A stretch of 64,000 nt of DNA from Narthecium ossifragum (Eukaryota > Streptophyta > Magnoliopsida > Dioscoreales > Nartheciaceae). The stretch is taken from contig OY986966.1 in NCBI GenBank assembly GCA_963920575.1, forward strand, positions 20,097,656 to 20,161,655, in the 5' to 3' direction. The notes under the pieces were generated by a model. It saw only the letters and a list, made by a program, of their open reading frames with translations, was not told where the DNA came from and did not search any database. The position numbers and the translations under genes are program-made. Below, one piece after another: positions 25,501 through 35,100 of the stretch. Numbering within the stretch: position 1 is the first letter of the stretch; every line of letters begins with the position of its first letter.

Positions 25501-28500
25501 AGCTATCCACTACACGTGACTTAAATAGGAAAAGGAGATTTAGAGTATATAAATGAGTAGTCACCTATGACAAAACAAGACTGCTTTTTCAACAGCTAAT
25601 ACTCAATGCAAGCAATAATTCCGAATCAATAGGTCTTGCCATTATATAGCAAAATATTAAACCAGACAAAAGTCAGCAAGTTGTCAAAAAGAATATAGGT
25701 GCAAAAGAACCTTCAAGTAAATCAAAGCCAGTTGCATCTTAATACTTAACTAAAATGTCACAAGACTAGCAAGACATGCACACAGAAAACTAAAAAGAGG
25801 TTGTATTAACTAATTTTTAGACGAGAGTTTAATACATTTTGCGTACTAGAAATATGTAAACTAAATCAGAATAAATTCAACTCAAAAGCGCCATATATGC
25901 AATCAGAAAAATAATTTCACCTTCCAATACCATATTCTCATCATGCAACCAATCTCAATAACCATAAATAGGTATAAGTTCTGGTTCACGGGATAAGATT
26001 CACACCTTCTGGGACTTACTTGATCTGTCTTCACCATTATCCTCGCTTTCCTCACTTTCGACATAAGAAACTTTTCTTACTGACCTACCAGAAGTCCGGA
26101 GCTCACTACTATGAGAATCGAAATTTGCAATCACAGAGGACCTGGCACCATTCTTCTTACGTAACTGTAAAGACCGTTTTGATTTATGACTGAAGTCTCC
26201 TTCACTATCCTGTTCTGAATCTTTTTCAGATGAATCTTCTTCATCTGAAGACACTCTCCCTCTTCTCCGTCGAGTATGTACAGTAGATTTACTTTCTTTT
26301 GTTGACTTTGAACTCTGTCTAACTTTACGTGGAATTCTCTGTTGGCGCGTATTAACATACTCAATATCTTCTTCGTCTGAGAGATCAAGATCATCATCAT
26401 CATCTTCATCATCAAAATCCTCACTTTCGGAACTTTTGACCTGTCATGGGAGGGAAAATATGTTAGAAATGATGGAATCAGCGCATAAACCCTCCTAGTG
26501 CAGAAAAAACAACCACTCAGCAACAAATAGCAGCATGATTCAACAAGTAGGAAATAGGAGTACATAGGACAGTCTCAGTAGTTTGGCAAGTAACCCAAAT
26601 GATGCATGGTCAACAGCCTGAACCTTCACAATCAAGCGAATCAAAAGAGTACCACACAGCGCTGTTAACAGGAAAGGCGAAGTTTTATATCAACTGCCTA
26701 AGCCTGAGTTTTAACTATGAAACAACCGCATCAGCAGAACCGTATTGAGATTCTGACTCTGATTTTCTGAATAATCAACTGAACCCATCAAGGCATAAAG
26801 AATAATGCCAAGAGATCAAGCATGTGTCGATTAATGGCAATGATCCGCTGTTACTTGGATATAGTACCATAAGGAGGGAAGCCCCCCTCATTTATCTGCT
26901 TATCACTTATAGCCAACTAGGGCGTGGGCCCGTTATTACTTGTCCACGCTTTTCAGTTCTCCACCCTTGGATCTTGGATTGAACAAACTCCCACCGTCCT
27001 ATGTAGCTTTATTCTCTCTCCGCTACCTCTTATAAGGTTGATAAACATAACAGCTAATGCTTCTTATAAAACATCGTATCTCCAAATTTTATGATGGCCC
27101 ACGTAATGAAATTTATATGAACTACAATCGAACAACACACCTGAGTGAGACCTCCTTGTAATAGAATATAATGTCGACTAAAAGCAAATAGATAAGAGTT
27201 AAATTTCATGTATGATTGTATACCTAGCAATTGTTGGTCAACATAGTAAGTGAACTAAGAAATGATGCAAAATTCAATATCAAATCCAGGCAAGAATCAA
27301 TTTCAATTACTTGTTGATTGAATATCTCAGATCACAAAATCACATGTACTGCTGTACTACTTATTTCAGCTAGGCACTGAGCATCCTCCCATCTAGCACC
27401 GCTACAAGAACTTCACCTCTTTGCTCCCCCCACTACCTACTTTTTGCTACATAGGTAGAGATTTGCTAATAGAGTATGATCTGTCCAATTAAAAGATTGC
27501 AGCAAGGTAAATAAAAGTTGCGGGAAGTTGCTAAACGAAAATACATCTAAAATTCTAAGCATTAAAGTGCCACCTAGGTTGCATATGGGGATCGCCTTAT
27601 TGGATTGTGTCCATAGCTATTTGTTGCAAAATCCTTCTTCATAGATTAATTATGAAGCCTAAATTTTAAGAAAGATGTATCCAGGGACCAATTCAGAAGG
27701 GATACACACTAACTTGACTGAATAATTACAACTACCTGATATTCTAGATCCTCCTTATTAGGAGGATGTTATGCTTTAAATGGTCAACGATTGAAATGAT
27801 TCCTTCATAAGAAAATTGCATCTGGGGTGAACAAGAATCATGAGATATGATAGTAATCAAACATTTGTAATAGTAGATTTTAAACATCTTTACAAATCCA
27901 GAAAAAAAAACTTGCCTAAACTGAAATATTACTCAGGATTCAGAGAGGCCAAAAAACCATATGAATAAACAGCTAAGGAACAATGGAAGTGATCAGATCA
28001 GAAAGGGATAGAAACATGTTTAATGTCCTATACATGCTAGTTAGCATAATCAAATCTTTATGCAACATTAACATCTCTGTTAGGCAACAACATTTTTTGG
28101 GAAATCAATGAACTCTTGGAAGAAATGCAGTCCACGGAGATCGGTGCTCTATGTATAGTACCTCTGTTGCCAACTAATTCTGGTTTCCATGTTCCGCTCT
28201 ATTTTGCCTGATTCAGTGCTATTTTAACTTTAACCAGCTTAAATGCTTCTCCAAAACTCGCATAATTTGCAGACCCTACGCAAAACTTAAAAGCTGTGAC
28301 CTTCCACATCTAATATAGAGTAGTTTCTCAATGTTTTTGTAAAGCTCAAATATAGAAAAGTAAGATCAGGCCCTAACCGACTAGCTAAGCGACTATCTGC
28401 TCCATTAACTGGTAGCTCGGAACCTTAGTTATTTCAAATGATGTTCTACCCAGCAAAATTTGGTGGAAAATACTTAATGACTACAAAGAAACTCAATCAT

Positions 28501-29795
28501 CTTCTTATCTTTCAAACAGTAATCTTCTTGTGCCATGCCCTTTCCACATTCATCAAGCATCGAAAGAAACAAATCGCCTGTCATGAAAACATAGGAAAAC
28601 TAACGCATTTCTATAAGAATGTATACTAAATTCATAGGTAGATATAGGTTGGTTTAAAAACATTTGACCATATAGAAAGGATCAGTTAATTTCTGCAGAA
28701 AATGACATCAACATGTGTAAAATGCACCAAAAAAACCAAGCTACATGATGCCACCTACAGTTAAAAAAAGCATAGGGACCAACAAGATGTGCATATTGCA
28801 ATATTAGGTTCATCAAAAATGATAAGCAAGAAAAGCAGCATCCCTAAATCACTGCGACCTACAAACATTCAGGTTACTAATCAGAATGCAAGTATTCCAA
28901 AGTGGCTAACTGAAAGCTAACTTTATCCATACATAATAGAGTACACTGAATAACCTTGCTCTTAGTGCTTTTGATAGTTTCCTCAATCTCTGGTTCAAAA
29001 TCAGCATCCTCAGGATCATCTTCTGCTACAAAACAATAGAGAAAGACTAATCATACAGACAAGTAAAGAATAGAAAGCTGTTCCTCCTAACAAGAAATTG
29101 AAGAGTTCTCAATGCAAAGCTCCTAAATTTCTAAGGTGGAAAAATTATATTGTCAATTGCTTACCTTCTTCATCATCTTCTTCGTTGTACTCATCGTCAT
29201 CATCATACTCGTCATATTTGGCAGCCTTTAAGCTCTTAGATGTGCTCATGGAAACTGGTTTTGGTGGCATTCTAGCACCAGAGATGCTGGGACGGCTTGG
29301 GGCTCTAGAATCACTCTGTTCTTCACCATCCTGCTCATAATAATCATCGGACAACATCTCATCCACAGGAACATCTACCTGGCTTCTCTGAAACCCATCT
29401 CCTGCTTTCTGTGCACCTGAGCCTTCAGAAGAATTGCCTTCATATTCTCCCCTGCCTTTGTTCGGGTCACAATCTTCCTCTTTCATATCTGATATTGGCT
29501 GGCAATCCTTCCAGAAAGAAGAGCCCCATTGAGCACCTGGAGCTGTTCGCCTTCCAGCCCTCCCACTGCCATTCCCTCCAGAATTATCACTCTGCTGCCT
29601 CCCACCATCAACCAGTTCATCTTCACTCTGATAGTGGTCTTCAGTCTTCATTTCAGCATCCTTCTCACTAGAACTCACATCCATGTCCCTGTTCCCTATA
29701 GAATCGTAGGCTCCATCATCACCATTCTCCTCAGCCTTCTCATTCAAGTCATGGTTCGGTTCCAAGTCACTCTCATGGTTTCTAAAGAATGCCAT
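356..29795 (-). CDS. CHR5: CHD1-type chromatin-remodelling ATPase, plant CHR5 class (5' part of gene, 18 coding exons)
   Basis: This is a nuclear SNF2-family ATPase that slides or assembles nucleosomes and binds methylated histone H3 tails through tandem chromodomains (family knowledge). Coding exons on the minus strand are 29795-29165, 29022-28955, 26440-26006, 25457-25224, 25133-25050, 22923-22864, 22783-22680, 21238-21187, 19894-19831, 10880-10787, 10710-10623, 10511-10377, 5205-5014, 4907-4840, 1549-1456, 1366-1242, 1148-1085 and 568-356. All internal introns are GT-AG, and the exons total 2,805 nt, exactly 935 codons without a stop. The start MAFFRN is typical of plant CHR5 proteins. In order come an acidic N-terminus (1-378), chromodomains (about 430-540), Walker A DEMGLGKT (620-627), DEAH (730-733), TGTPLQN (758-764) and RVLIFSQ (929-935). 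CHR5 proteins are about 1,700 residues long, so the rest of lobe 2 and the C-terminal DNA-binding part lie before position 1. The coding sequence looks intact and likely functional. Confidence 0.93.
569..1084 (-). other. CHR5 intron with a short tandem duplication and a dispersed repeat
   Basis: An about 50-base unit ending in caacaagaaaccata occurs twice, near 584-625 and 632-665. Bases about 715-912 hold a GC-punctuated dispersed repeat described separately. Confidence 0.6.
715..912. repeat. Dispersed 'gtgccggcac' type repeat, copy 1
   Basis: The segment is built from words such as ggcacatac, catgtatyagca, ccgtgctgacacatg and ttccatgccgagtg. The same words recur near 12370-13190, 14155-14375 and 23870-24095. 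It is non-coding; open frames here change with every copy. The family is unknown, probably a decayed transposon. Confidence 0.5.
1690..1800. repeat. Tandem duplication with (CA)n microsatellite
   Basis: The unit caacaaagggtaagcagaga followed by catgtattttggtatttattt occurs twice, at about 1696-1737 and 1758-1799. The copies are joined by a CA-repeat tract (1743-1758). Confidence 0.85.
2220..2622. mobile_element. 403-bp non-autonomous DNA transposon with 11-bp TSD
   Basis: The 11-base sequence ccatggtgatg flanks the element at 2209-2219 and 2623-2633. The ends (aatttttgccaaaatgg and the complement of ccactatttag-like agct end) form only a poor inverted repeat. A target duplication of 9-11 bases suggests a MULE. 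A run of 23 C (2238-2260) lies close to the left end. Confidence 0.65.
4840..5205 (-). CDS. CHR5: CHR5 exons for ATPase motifs II and III
   Basis: Two exons (5205-5014 and 4907-4840) encode residues 684-770. The first reads [20 protein letters not shown] and continues to [15 protein letters not shown], carrying the DEAH box. The second reads [19 protein letters not shown]. The intron between them is 106 bases. The final Trp codon is split over the 3.29-kb intron that follows and is completed at 1549. Confidence 0.95.
5907..6458. mobile_element. MULE-type foldback MITE, 552 bp, 9-bp TSD
   Basis: The ends are gggtttttttgcatatcgcc and ggcgatatgcatcaaccc. The two arms stay complementary for more than 200 bases each, leaving a short centre around 6135-6230. 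The 9-base duplication ttaattaaa flanks it at 5898-5906 and 6459-6467. Long inverted arms with a 9-bp duplication are the hallmark of Mutator-like elements. No coding capacity. Confidence 0.9.
7620..7915. repeat. Tandem duplication, period about 149 bp
   Basis: The unit begins accaacttctgtatgatac (7620) and accaacttcagtatgattc (7769). Both copies continue through aatataccagacaa and a gatgaagataaagaa-like end. The two copies are diverged, so the duplication is not recent. Confidence 0.8.
10377..10880 (-). CDS. CHR5: CHR5 exons for ATPase motifs Q, I and Ia
   Basis: Three exons (10880-10787, 10710-10623, 10511-10377) encode residues 578-683. They read [19 protein letters not shown], then [20 protein letters not shown] with the Walker A lysine at about residue 626, then [18 protein letters not shown]. 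This is the nucleotide-binding start of the SNF2 lobe. Introns of 76 and 111 bases separate the exons. The block sits between two very long introns (8.95 kb and 5.17 kb). Confidence 0.95.
11919..12275. mobile_element. PIF/Harbinger-like MITE with TAA TSD
   Basis: The ends are ggagccgtttggtt and aaccaaacaccccc, an imperfect terminal inverted repeat, flanked by TAA on both sides (11916-11918 and 12276-12278). The inside is filled with repeats of gcattagcaaatgcag and the mirrored gctaatgca, so most of the element could fold back. No coding capacity. Confidence 0.8.
12370..13190. repeat. Dispersed 'gtgccggcac' type repeats, copies 2-3
   Basis: Two or three decayed blocks lie at about 12370-12490, 12650-12870 and 13020-13190. 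They contain ggtgccggccggcacgg, cggcacgg, tcgtgccgataata and tcatgccaagaattgcc. They share vocabulary with the repeats at 715 and 23870. Confidence 0.45.
13389..14048. mobile_element. MULE-like element with GC-rich core, 660 bp, 9-bp TSD
   Basis: The ends carry the inverted repeat ggttctaaaaaacgctaggc and its partner cgttttttagaacac. The 9-base duplication aattagatt flanks it at 13380-13388 and 14049-14057. The core alternates an AT-rich spacer (13480-13560) with GC-rich repeats of gagatctctcgaggtcg. The right arm is rich in gccgcctag/ctaggcggc. No coding sequence. Confidence 0.85.
14155..14375. repeat. Dispersed 'gtgccggcac' type repeat, inverted copy
   Basis: It contains gtcgtgccggcactcgg, aacacatgtattagcacaat and gtgccgacacatg, in the opposite order to the copy at 23870. 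Confidence 0.5.
14477..14545. repeat. Three tandem copies of a 21-bp GC-rich unit
   Basis: The unit ccgagccgaccggcaccaat is repeated three times with single-base changes. It is followed by GC-rich sequence to 14720 with repeated gcgtcgagcgagaagg words. Confidence 0.85.
15131..16240 (+). repeat. Left LTR of the gag-only copia element
   Basis: This LTR is 1,110 bp. Between 15250 and 15680 it carries a dense array of gacggtcgat and gatcgaccgt, so the region is full of short inverted repeats. It is longer than the right LTR because a block around cgatcgaccgtggcctatg is duplicated in it (15380-15470). Confidence 0.95.
16243..16254 (+). other. Primer-binding site for reverse transcription (initiator Met tRNA)
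   Basis: TGGTATCAGAGC is the standard copia primer-binding site. It lies two bases after the end of the left LTR, which fixes the LTR border. Confidence 0.9.
16305..17290 (+). pseudogene. Retrotransposon gag polyprotein, disabled
   Basis: The reading starts [20 protein letters not shown] with the Trp-rich UBN2 gag core ([18 protein letters not shown]). A stop follows LSPD at 16575. A continuation reads [20 protein letters not shown], then a deletion and frame change near 16705, then [20 protein letters not shown] (16733 onward). After another frame change comes a zinc knuckle [14 protein letters not shown] near 17067, and a Lys/Ser/Glu-rich tail ends before 17290. The normal pol reading does not follow. 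The particle-forming protein is therefore dead in this copy. Confidence 0.9.
17921..17935 (+). other. Polypurine tract before right LTR
   Basis: The purine-rich caaaaagagggaga immediately precedes LTR 2, as expected for plus-strand priming in SIRE-type copia elements. Confidence 0.75.
17936..18973 (+). repeat. Right LTR of the gag-only copia element
   Basis: This LTR is 1,038 bp and nearly identical to the left LTR except for small indels. It carries the same ggtcgat/atcgacc array (18050-18390). It ends at ttca before the gaggt duplication. Confidence 0.95.
19831..25457 (-). CDS. CHR5: CHR5 exons for the tandem chromodomains
   Basis: Six exons (25457-25224, 25133-25050, 22923-22864, 22783-22680, 21238-21187, 19894-19831) encode residues 379-577. 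Chromodomain 1 carries [16 protein letters not shown], and chromodomain 2 carries [17 protein letters not shown] (aromatic-cage tryptophans present in both). The helix between them reads [18 protein letters not shown]. Exon 22783-22680 ends after two bases of the final Trp codon, and the next exon supplies the third, which confirms the splice choice. The last exon leads into the linker before the ATPase. Confidence 0.92.
19895..21186 (-). other. 1.29-kb CHR5 intron
   Basis: AT-rich with no recognisable element or coding match. Confidence 0.6.
21573..21935. mobile_element. Probable MITE cluster with 'gcgtttggttg' ends
   Basis: The left end is ggtggcgtttggttgcgag. Inverted partners are ataaccaaacatgccc (about 21735-21750) and ctaaccaaacacttaag (about 21920-21935), suggesting one MITE with a second piece nested or joined. 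The short mirror cgggattggtgcaac/gttgcaccaatccc lies at 21697-21740. No target duplication could be fixed. Confidence 0.45.
23870..24095. repeat. Dispersed 'gtgccggcac' type repeat, copy 5
   Basis: It contains ttggcacatacaagcacag, ctacgtgccgttggaacg and a direct repeat of tcgacaagcatcgta. It resembles the block at 715-912 in order of words. Confidence 0.5.
24317..24533. mobile_element. MITE with 'ttagggggcgtttgg' terminal inverted repeats
   Basis: The left end ttagggggcgtttggctgc and right end gcatccaaacgccacctaa are complementary at 17 of 19 positions. The element is 217 bp and non-coding. The target duplication is unclear (TA or TTA/TAA), which fits PIF/Harbinger or Stowaway-type insertion. 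Confidence 0.75.
26006..29795 (-). CDS. CHR5: CHR5 exons for the acidic N-terminal region
   Basis: Three exons (29795-29165, 29022-28955, 26440-26006) encode residues 1-378. The region is low-complexity and probably disordered. It is rich in Asp, Glu and Ser, with runs such as [16 protein letters not shown] near 195-210 and [16 protein letters not shown] near 245, then a basic Arg/Lys stretch (TRRRRGR). The conserved plant CHR5 signatures [11 protein letters not shown] and [17 protein letters not shown] are visible in the first exon. The ATG at 29795 was chosen because MAFFRN matches the family start and lies 47 bases inside the exon that follows the 5' UTR intron. Confidence 0.92.
26441..28954 (-). 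other. 2.5-kb CHR5 intron
   Basis: AT-rich. I see no transposon border, RNA gene or coding match. Confidence 0.6.
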
Positions 29796-30620
29796 GGTAC
29801 CCTCACATAGAACTCCTCCAAAACTTCACTTTCGAGCTCTCACTGTATCAGAGAAAACAAAATGCTCGCTAGCCATCAGTCCGCTCGTACAAGCCAAGCA
29901 CAGAACTAGAAAATACTTTTAAAGCAAGTAATAATTATATATATATATGGGTTATAATAGCGAAATCCAATCCATGAACCATGCAACAAGGGAAAAATTT
30001 AAACAGAAACCTAAGGAAGCAACGTGATCCTCGACCCAAGACATAAGCGTATCGAATCCAAAACAGGAACTTTTGCATCAAAACCATCAATTCTAATACA
30101 TAGAACCAAATCTAATACATGAAAGAGGAACTTCCACAGAAAAATCACGAAAAAAACAAGAACGTATAGAAAGCGGACCAGCCCGAAGTCAAATCACGAA
30201 GGAACGTTAAAGACCTAACCCAAATGCATCCCGAGATTTCACACCGATCGAACTCCAAAAACAATCAAATCCAACCAGCGAACTCATGGATCGGATGGCA
30301 GAACACGCGAACACGCCAAAACTATCGCCAAACACCCCCATTCAAACCAGGAAACCTAGAAAGGATCACGAGAAGACGAGCGCCGAGATCGGCCAAGTCC
30401 CCAGACGATCGAGTAAACCAGAGGCAGCGAGGACCAAAAGATCGGCGCTGGGATGGAGCGTACCTCGCGAAATCGGATGAGCGAGTGAGAAAAGAAGGGA
30501 TAAAGAAACGAGCGACGACTCGGTCGCGCGGAATTTAGCAGCCGCGCACCGGGGGTGGCGGAGGTCGGAACTTGAGAGGGAAGATGAGAGAGGGAGGGAT
30601 TTTTTCAAAATTTCGTGGAT
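29796..30620 (-). other. CHR5: CHR5 5' untranslated region with intron
   Basis: The coding exon begins at 29842 after an acceptor (ttctctgatacag). Upstream, a donor in tcgcgag/gta at 30464 closes a first, non-coding exon that extends to about 30600 or beyond. The intron 29843-30463 is AT-rich near its acceptor and GC-rich near its donor. The true transcript start is not visible. Splice sites are read from consensus only. Confidence 0.6.
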
Positions 30621-30925
30621 TTTATCCTATTTTCCACCTTCTCCCTGGGTTTTTCTCGGATCGCCGAACGCGGCCGGGTTACACCGATCGGCGTCGGCTC
30701 CCGTCGATTAATCGGCGGCGAGAGGGTTTCGATTTCCAGCCTCGATGTCGCCAGAGAGAGAGAGAGGGGTTGGGGAGCGATTACGGGAGAGAGAGGGGGG
30801 GGGGGGCGGTAAGGGGTATTTTTCTCTCTTTTTCTATGGGGGCGGATACGCGCATATAGCCATCTCTCTCTCTCTCTAAAATCTAATCTCTAATCTGAGA
30901 GCTTTCTCTCTCTAGTTTCTCGCTC
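30600..30925 (-). promoter_or_regulatory. CHR5: Likely CHR5 promoter with CT/GA microsatellites
   Basis: The GC-rich tract 30600-30830 contains (GA)n and a G10 run, followed by CT repeats at 30863-30878 and 30905-30920. On the minus strand gctatatgcg (30851-30860) is a possible TATA element. GA/CT-rich 5' regions are common in plant housekeeping genes. No direct proof of use. Confidence 0.4.
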
Positions 30926-31180
30926 TACAATGCCTGTTTTGTCCCATCCTAATCTCCCCAGATGGGGGATTAGCCAGTAATGTGGCGCCACGTATGGGGT
31001 GTCCGCCGGCGGGCGTGCATCCTGACGGTACGCTGCCTTTTAACGGGATCACTACGTGGAACCATCTGCCGATCTCAAATGCGAAATAGGGTGGTCGAGT
31101 GTAACTTGATCCCGCGTGAGGTTGTTAACGAAAATGGGACGCTGATGTGGCAGTCGTGACCTCTGAGATTGGCCCGTGTA
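30926..31180. other. Intergenic sequence upstream of CHR5
   Basis: I see nothing distinctive beyond mixed GC content. Confidence 0.5.
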
Positions 31181-31239
31181 AATAAACAAAGAATAAAGTT
31201 TTATGTACATAGACAAATGACACGTGTAATGCGGATGAC

Positions 31240-31870
31240 ATCGAATCAGTAGCTCACTACCGATTTTTTCATCTAATGAATCGCTAGCTCACTATCGATT
31301 GAATTGTAACGGTAGTGAGGTACCGATTAGTTAATATAGTCCATTGGTTTCTCACTACCGATGGACTAGATGAATAATTTAATCGGTAATGAGATATTAA
31401 TTCATTGTACCGATGGACTACTACCGATTCGAGCATGTGTAATGCATATGTCACGTTAACATGTACACGAATCAGCGCTCTAAACCAAAGCTCTATCCAT
31501 CCTTTGAATAAAGATTCATGCACATGGACATGTGACATGTGTAATGCGCATGCCACCTATCGGTAGCCAAGTACCGATTCTTTTATCTATCCTATCGGTA
31601 GCCCACTACCGATAAGATAGATGCTACCGATAGGATAGATGAAGCTATCGGTACTTGGCTACCGATAGGTGGCATACTTGGCTACCGATTGAATGTATCG
31701 GTATCCCACTACCGATATCTTCATCTATCTTATCGGTAGCTACCGATAGGATAGATGAAGGAATCGGTATTTGGCTACCGATTGAATGTATCGGTAGCCC
31801 ACTACCGATAGCTTCATCTATCCCATCAGTAGCCCACTACCGATGGAATAAATGAAAGAGTCGATACTTT
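31240..31870. repeat. Array of accgat/atcggt inverted motifs
   Basis: More than 20 copies of accgat or its complement lie in 630 bases, mostly in the setting ctatcggtagcccactaccgat, interleaved with gatagatgaag. The flanks repeat catgtgtaatgcrcatgtca at about 31210, 31435, 31528 and 31883. Dense subterminal motifs of this sort are typical of CACTA or other DNA transposon ends, but no terminus is identified here. Confidence 0.75.
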
Positions 31871-32189
31871 GACTACCAATCGTGGCATGTGTAATACACA
31901 TGTCATGTCAGTTTGTGCACAAATCAGCACTCCTATCTTTTATTCGCCTTTTCTTTTGTTTTTTGGGTTGCGATTTGTGTACACGCTAGCTGGCATGTGC
32001 AATGCACATGGCTAGTTGGCTGGGCTTTTTTACCGGGTTTTATTCGCTGGTGTTTTCTCATCGTGGCGAATAGGATTTGTTTAATAAAAATGAGTTAACG
32101 GTTCTGATTTCATGCAAATCATCCATATGGCCAAACCCTCAACGCTCAATCGCGACTCATATGCAAATGGATTTGCTTCTTATCGGAGG

Positions 32190-35100
32190 CCGCCACTGCT
32201 TTTTCAGCCGGAAGTTGCCATCCTCTCCCCTCCTTTCACCCCTTCGATGTTGCCACTGGCCTCAAGTAACGCCACTGCCACCATCACCGACGCCGGCTAA
32301 AACCAATTCCTTCTCCGACAGGAGAATGGTTTTTTTTCTCCAGTTGGAAGTTGCCACCCCTTCGACAGCAACAGAATACCTCCGCTCCCCTCCTGTCACG
32401 CCCGTACCCAGAAAACCCATCCAGATCGAGGCGTGAGCCACCTAAACCTGTTTACATCATCAATTGACGCACAAGTGTATAACTGCTATGAATTTAAACA
32501 ATTTAATCCTCAAGTTTATCAAAAAATTTTGACATAATCACCTTTATTATTATAACACAAGAAGCCTGTACATTTCATCATATTACAATCTCAACTTGTA
32601 CACTGATACAATGGTAAATAACTTATTATTACAATTCTCAAATACAACTGAATTAAAGATCATACAATCATGTCCTCGAATACATCATGTTATACCTCAA
32701 TTTATACATCAATCTGTACATCATTGATTAAGACTGTAAATTATCTGTAGAAGAACTCCTCGAAGCTCCAGGTCCTCGATCACCTTGAAATACCGCGCCG
32801 TCTTCTAAAGAAACACCTGAAAGAAGAAACTGCATCGACCTGCATCGCCGATGCAGCCCAGGTAGGGTGAGCAACAATGCCCAGTAGGGTTCTACTTTAC
32901 GTCGCACAGAAAGGAAGGAAAACTACAACAATATTATCCTTCATCCCAAGTCTAAGGTGTCACCGGAAGCATCACACCTCGTCGATCCAGAATGGGCCCC
33001 TAAATAGGGTCACCCTCACCCAAACGGCGAAACAAGGAGGACGACCAACACGAGCCCGGACCCAGGGTCTGTGCATCGCCGCTACACTCACCGCCGAAGC
33101 TCTCACCGTACACCACCCCTTGTACGGGGACATACGTCATGGACATCGACATCCACACTTAGGCTCTTGGGACAAACAGACAATACGACCTCTACTCATC
33201 AATAACAAGAATATAATCCATAGTCGACTGTAGCAATAACCTCAAATGTTAGCAGACTTGATCATTCAATGACAATCACGCCCTAATCCTCAACTACCCA
33301 AACCCCGGTCCTAGGGCTAGATCCGGGCTACCCGAGAATCCCGGATCGGCGATCGAATCCATCGCCTACCACCTAGCCTTAATGCTTCTAATGCATACAA
33401 CATACATGAGCCTATACAAAAACTAGGCCTAGGTGCCTGTACATGCCAAATCATCATTCAATTGTCCAGTAGCTTATACAGAACCAAACCCAGTTCTCAG
33501 GAATTCCGGCAGCACAACAGTGCTATAGCAAAGCTGCGGCTAGAAGCCGGTATCAACAAGCCAAAAAGGCTATAATACACCAAGACACATCACTCACAGA
33601 GAAAGAATCAGAAAACGAGGCACATTGTCGGCCCATAGGTTTATACATGATATCAAGATGCATACTAAAATCCCATAATTTGAAATATACCAATTTTGGA
33701 ATAAAACCAATCATGCCCCCACAAGACTTACCAATATCCAAGCTATGCATAAATCATACTAGACACAGCAATTCATATTTGTTTATCTCATGCCAACTCT
33801 CCTTGGCATTCCATCGAACATATCATGGACTATACATATATTATGGGCATTTGACATCAAACATATCATGAATAAAGCATACAAGCATTTACTCTAACAT
33901 AGCATGCTTAGAATGGCAGCATACATAACTAGAAATACTAGAAATCGAACACGAATGGTAGCATACCTATATCATAGATTATATCGATTTCGTAAAGGAT
34001 AGCAACTTGCATAAATGAGACCTAGAGTTACACAAGCATAAAATCTCAGCATAAAGCTTCCATGAATCCATCGGAAATCCGTAGGAAATCATGCGATAAT
34101 TCTAAATACTCATAAGAACTATATAAAGCTTATACGGCATGAAAAGCATGGAATTAGGATATTTCGCCTATACAAGACATAAAGCTAGATATACTAGAAA
34201 TCCCGTAAAACATTCATAAAAATTTCATCCTTGATACCAAGCGAGTATCCTAACATGGCATTCGGTGACATATCAAAGAATCAAGTTAATTCGAGACCGA
34301 AATCCAACACGAATCGACGAGAAACTCAAAAACTCGTCAAAAGTCAGCTTCGTCGCAAATTGATAGATAGTTCACCATAAATTGTACAAAAATCTGGAAA
34401 ATGTGAAATGAGAACCATCTGAACGTAGACTCGAAGGTCTACAACTTTTGTGAAGGAAGCATCACGAGATTCCACACGGATAAAGAGCAGCTCGTCGAAG
34501 AAGTGGTTGCGAATGAGGGTTTGGGGAAAACAGCGAAAATCCGAGAATAGTTGGATTAATCTTATCAAACCCATCCAAATGCTATCAAGCCATAAATCCA
34601 ACACTACTATAGATAGGAGAACATATTAGGAACATTAGATCTAAGAACTATCGTTAAGGAACCATCAAGAGAGGAGATAGAACATAAATCGAAGAAGAAG
34701 CAAGAGAGATAGATCAAACCATAGATCCAATGGTTAGCAAGGCATGGCAGCAAGCATCGAAACGTGGAGTGGGCTAGAGGATACCGTAGATAAGCATAGC
34801 ATAAAACCATAAGAGAACAGGGGAGAGAAATAGAGCCTGGCATAGCATCAATCGGCACCGCATCTACAAGAAAGCAGGGGAGAAGAGGGGATCACCGGAA
34901 AATCATGGAATACAGGGCATAGAGGGTAGCATCGCCGAAAGAGCCGGGCATGGTTTGGCAGCATTGCCGGAGAAACCAAAGACTCAAGCAGCAATCACTG
35001 GAAATAGAGGAAACAGATGCCGGGAAATCCAAACAGGGAAAACCAAACCGGAAGTACGGCGATAGCAAGGAAACAAAGAAAAATCCGATCAAAACCCATC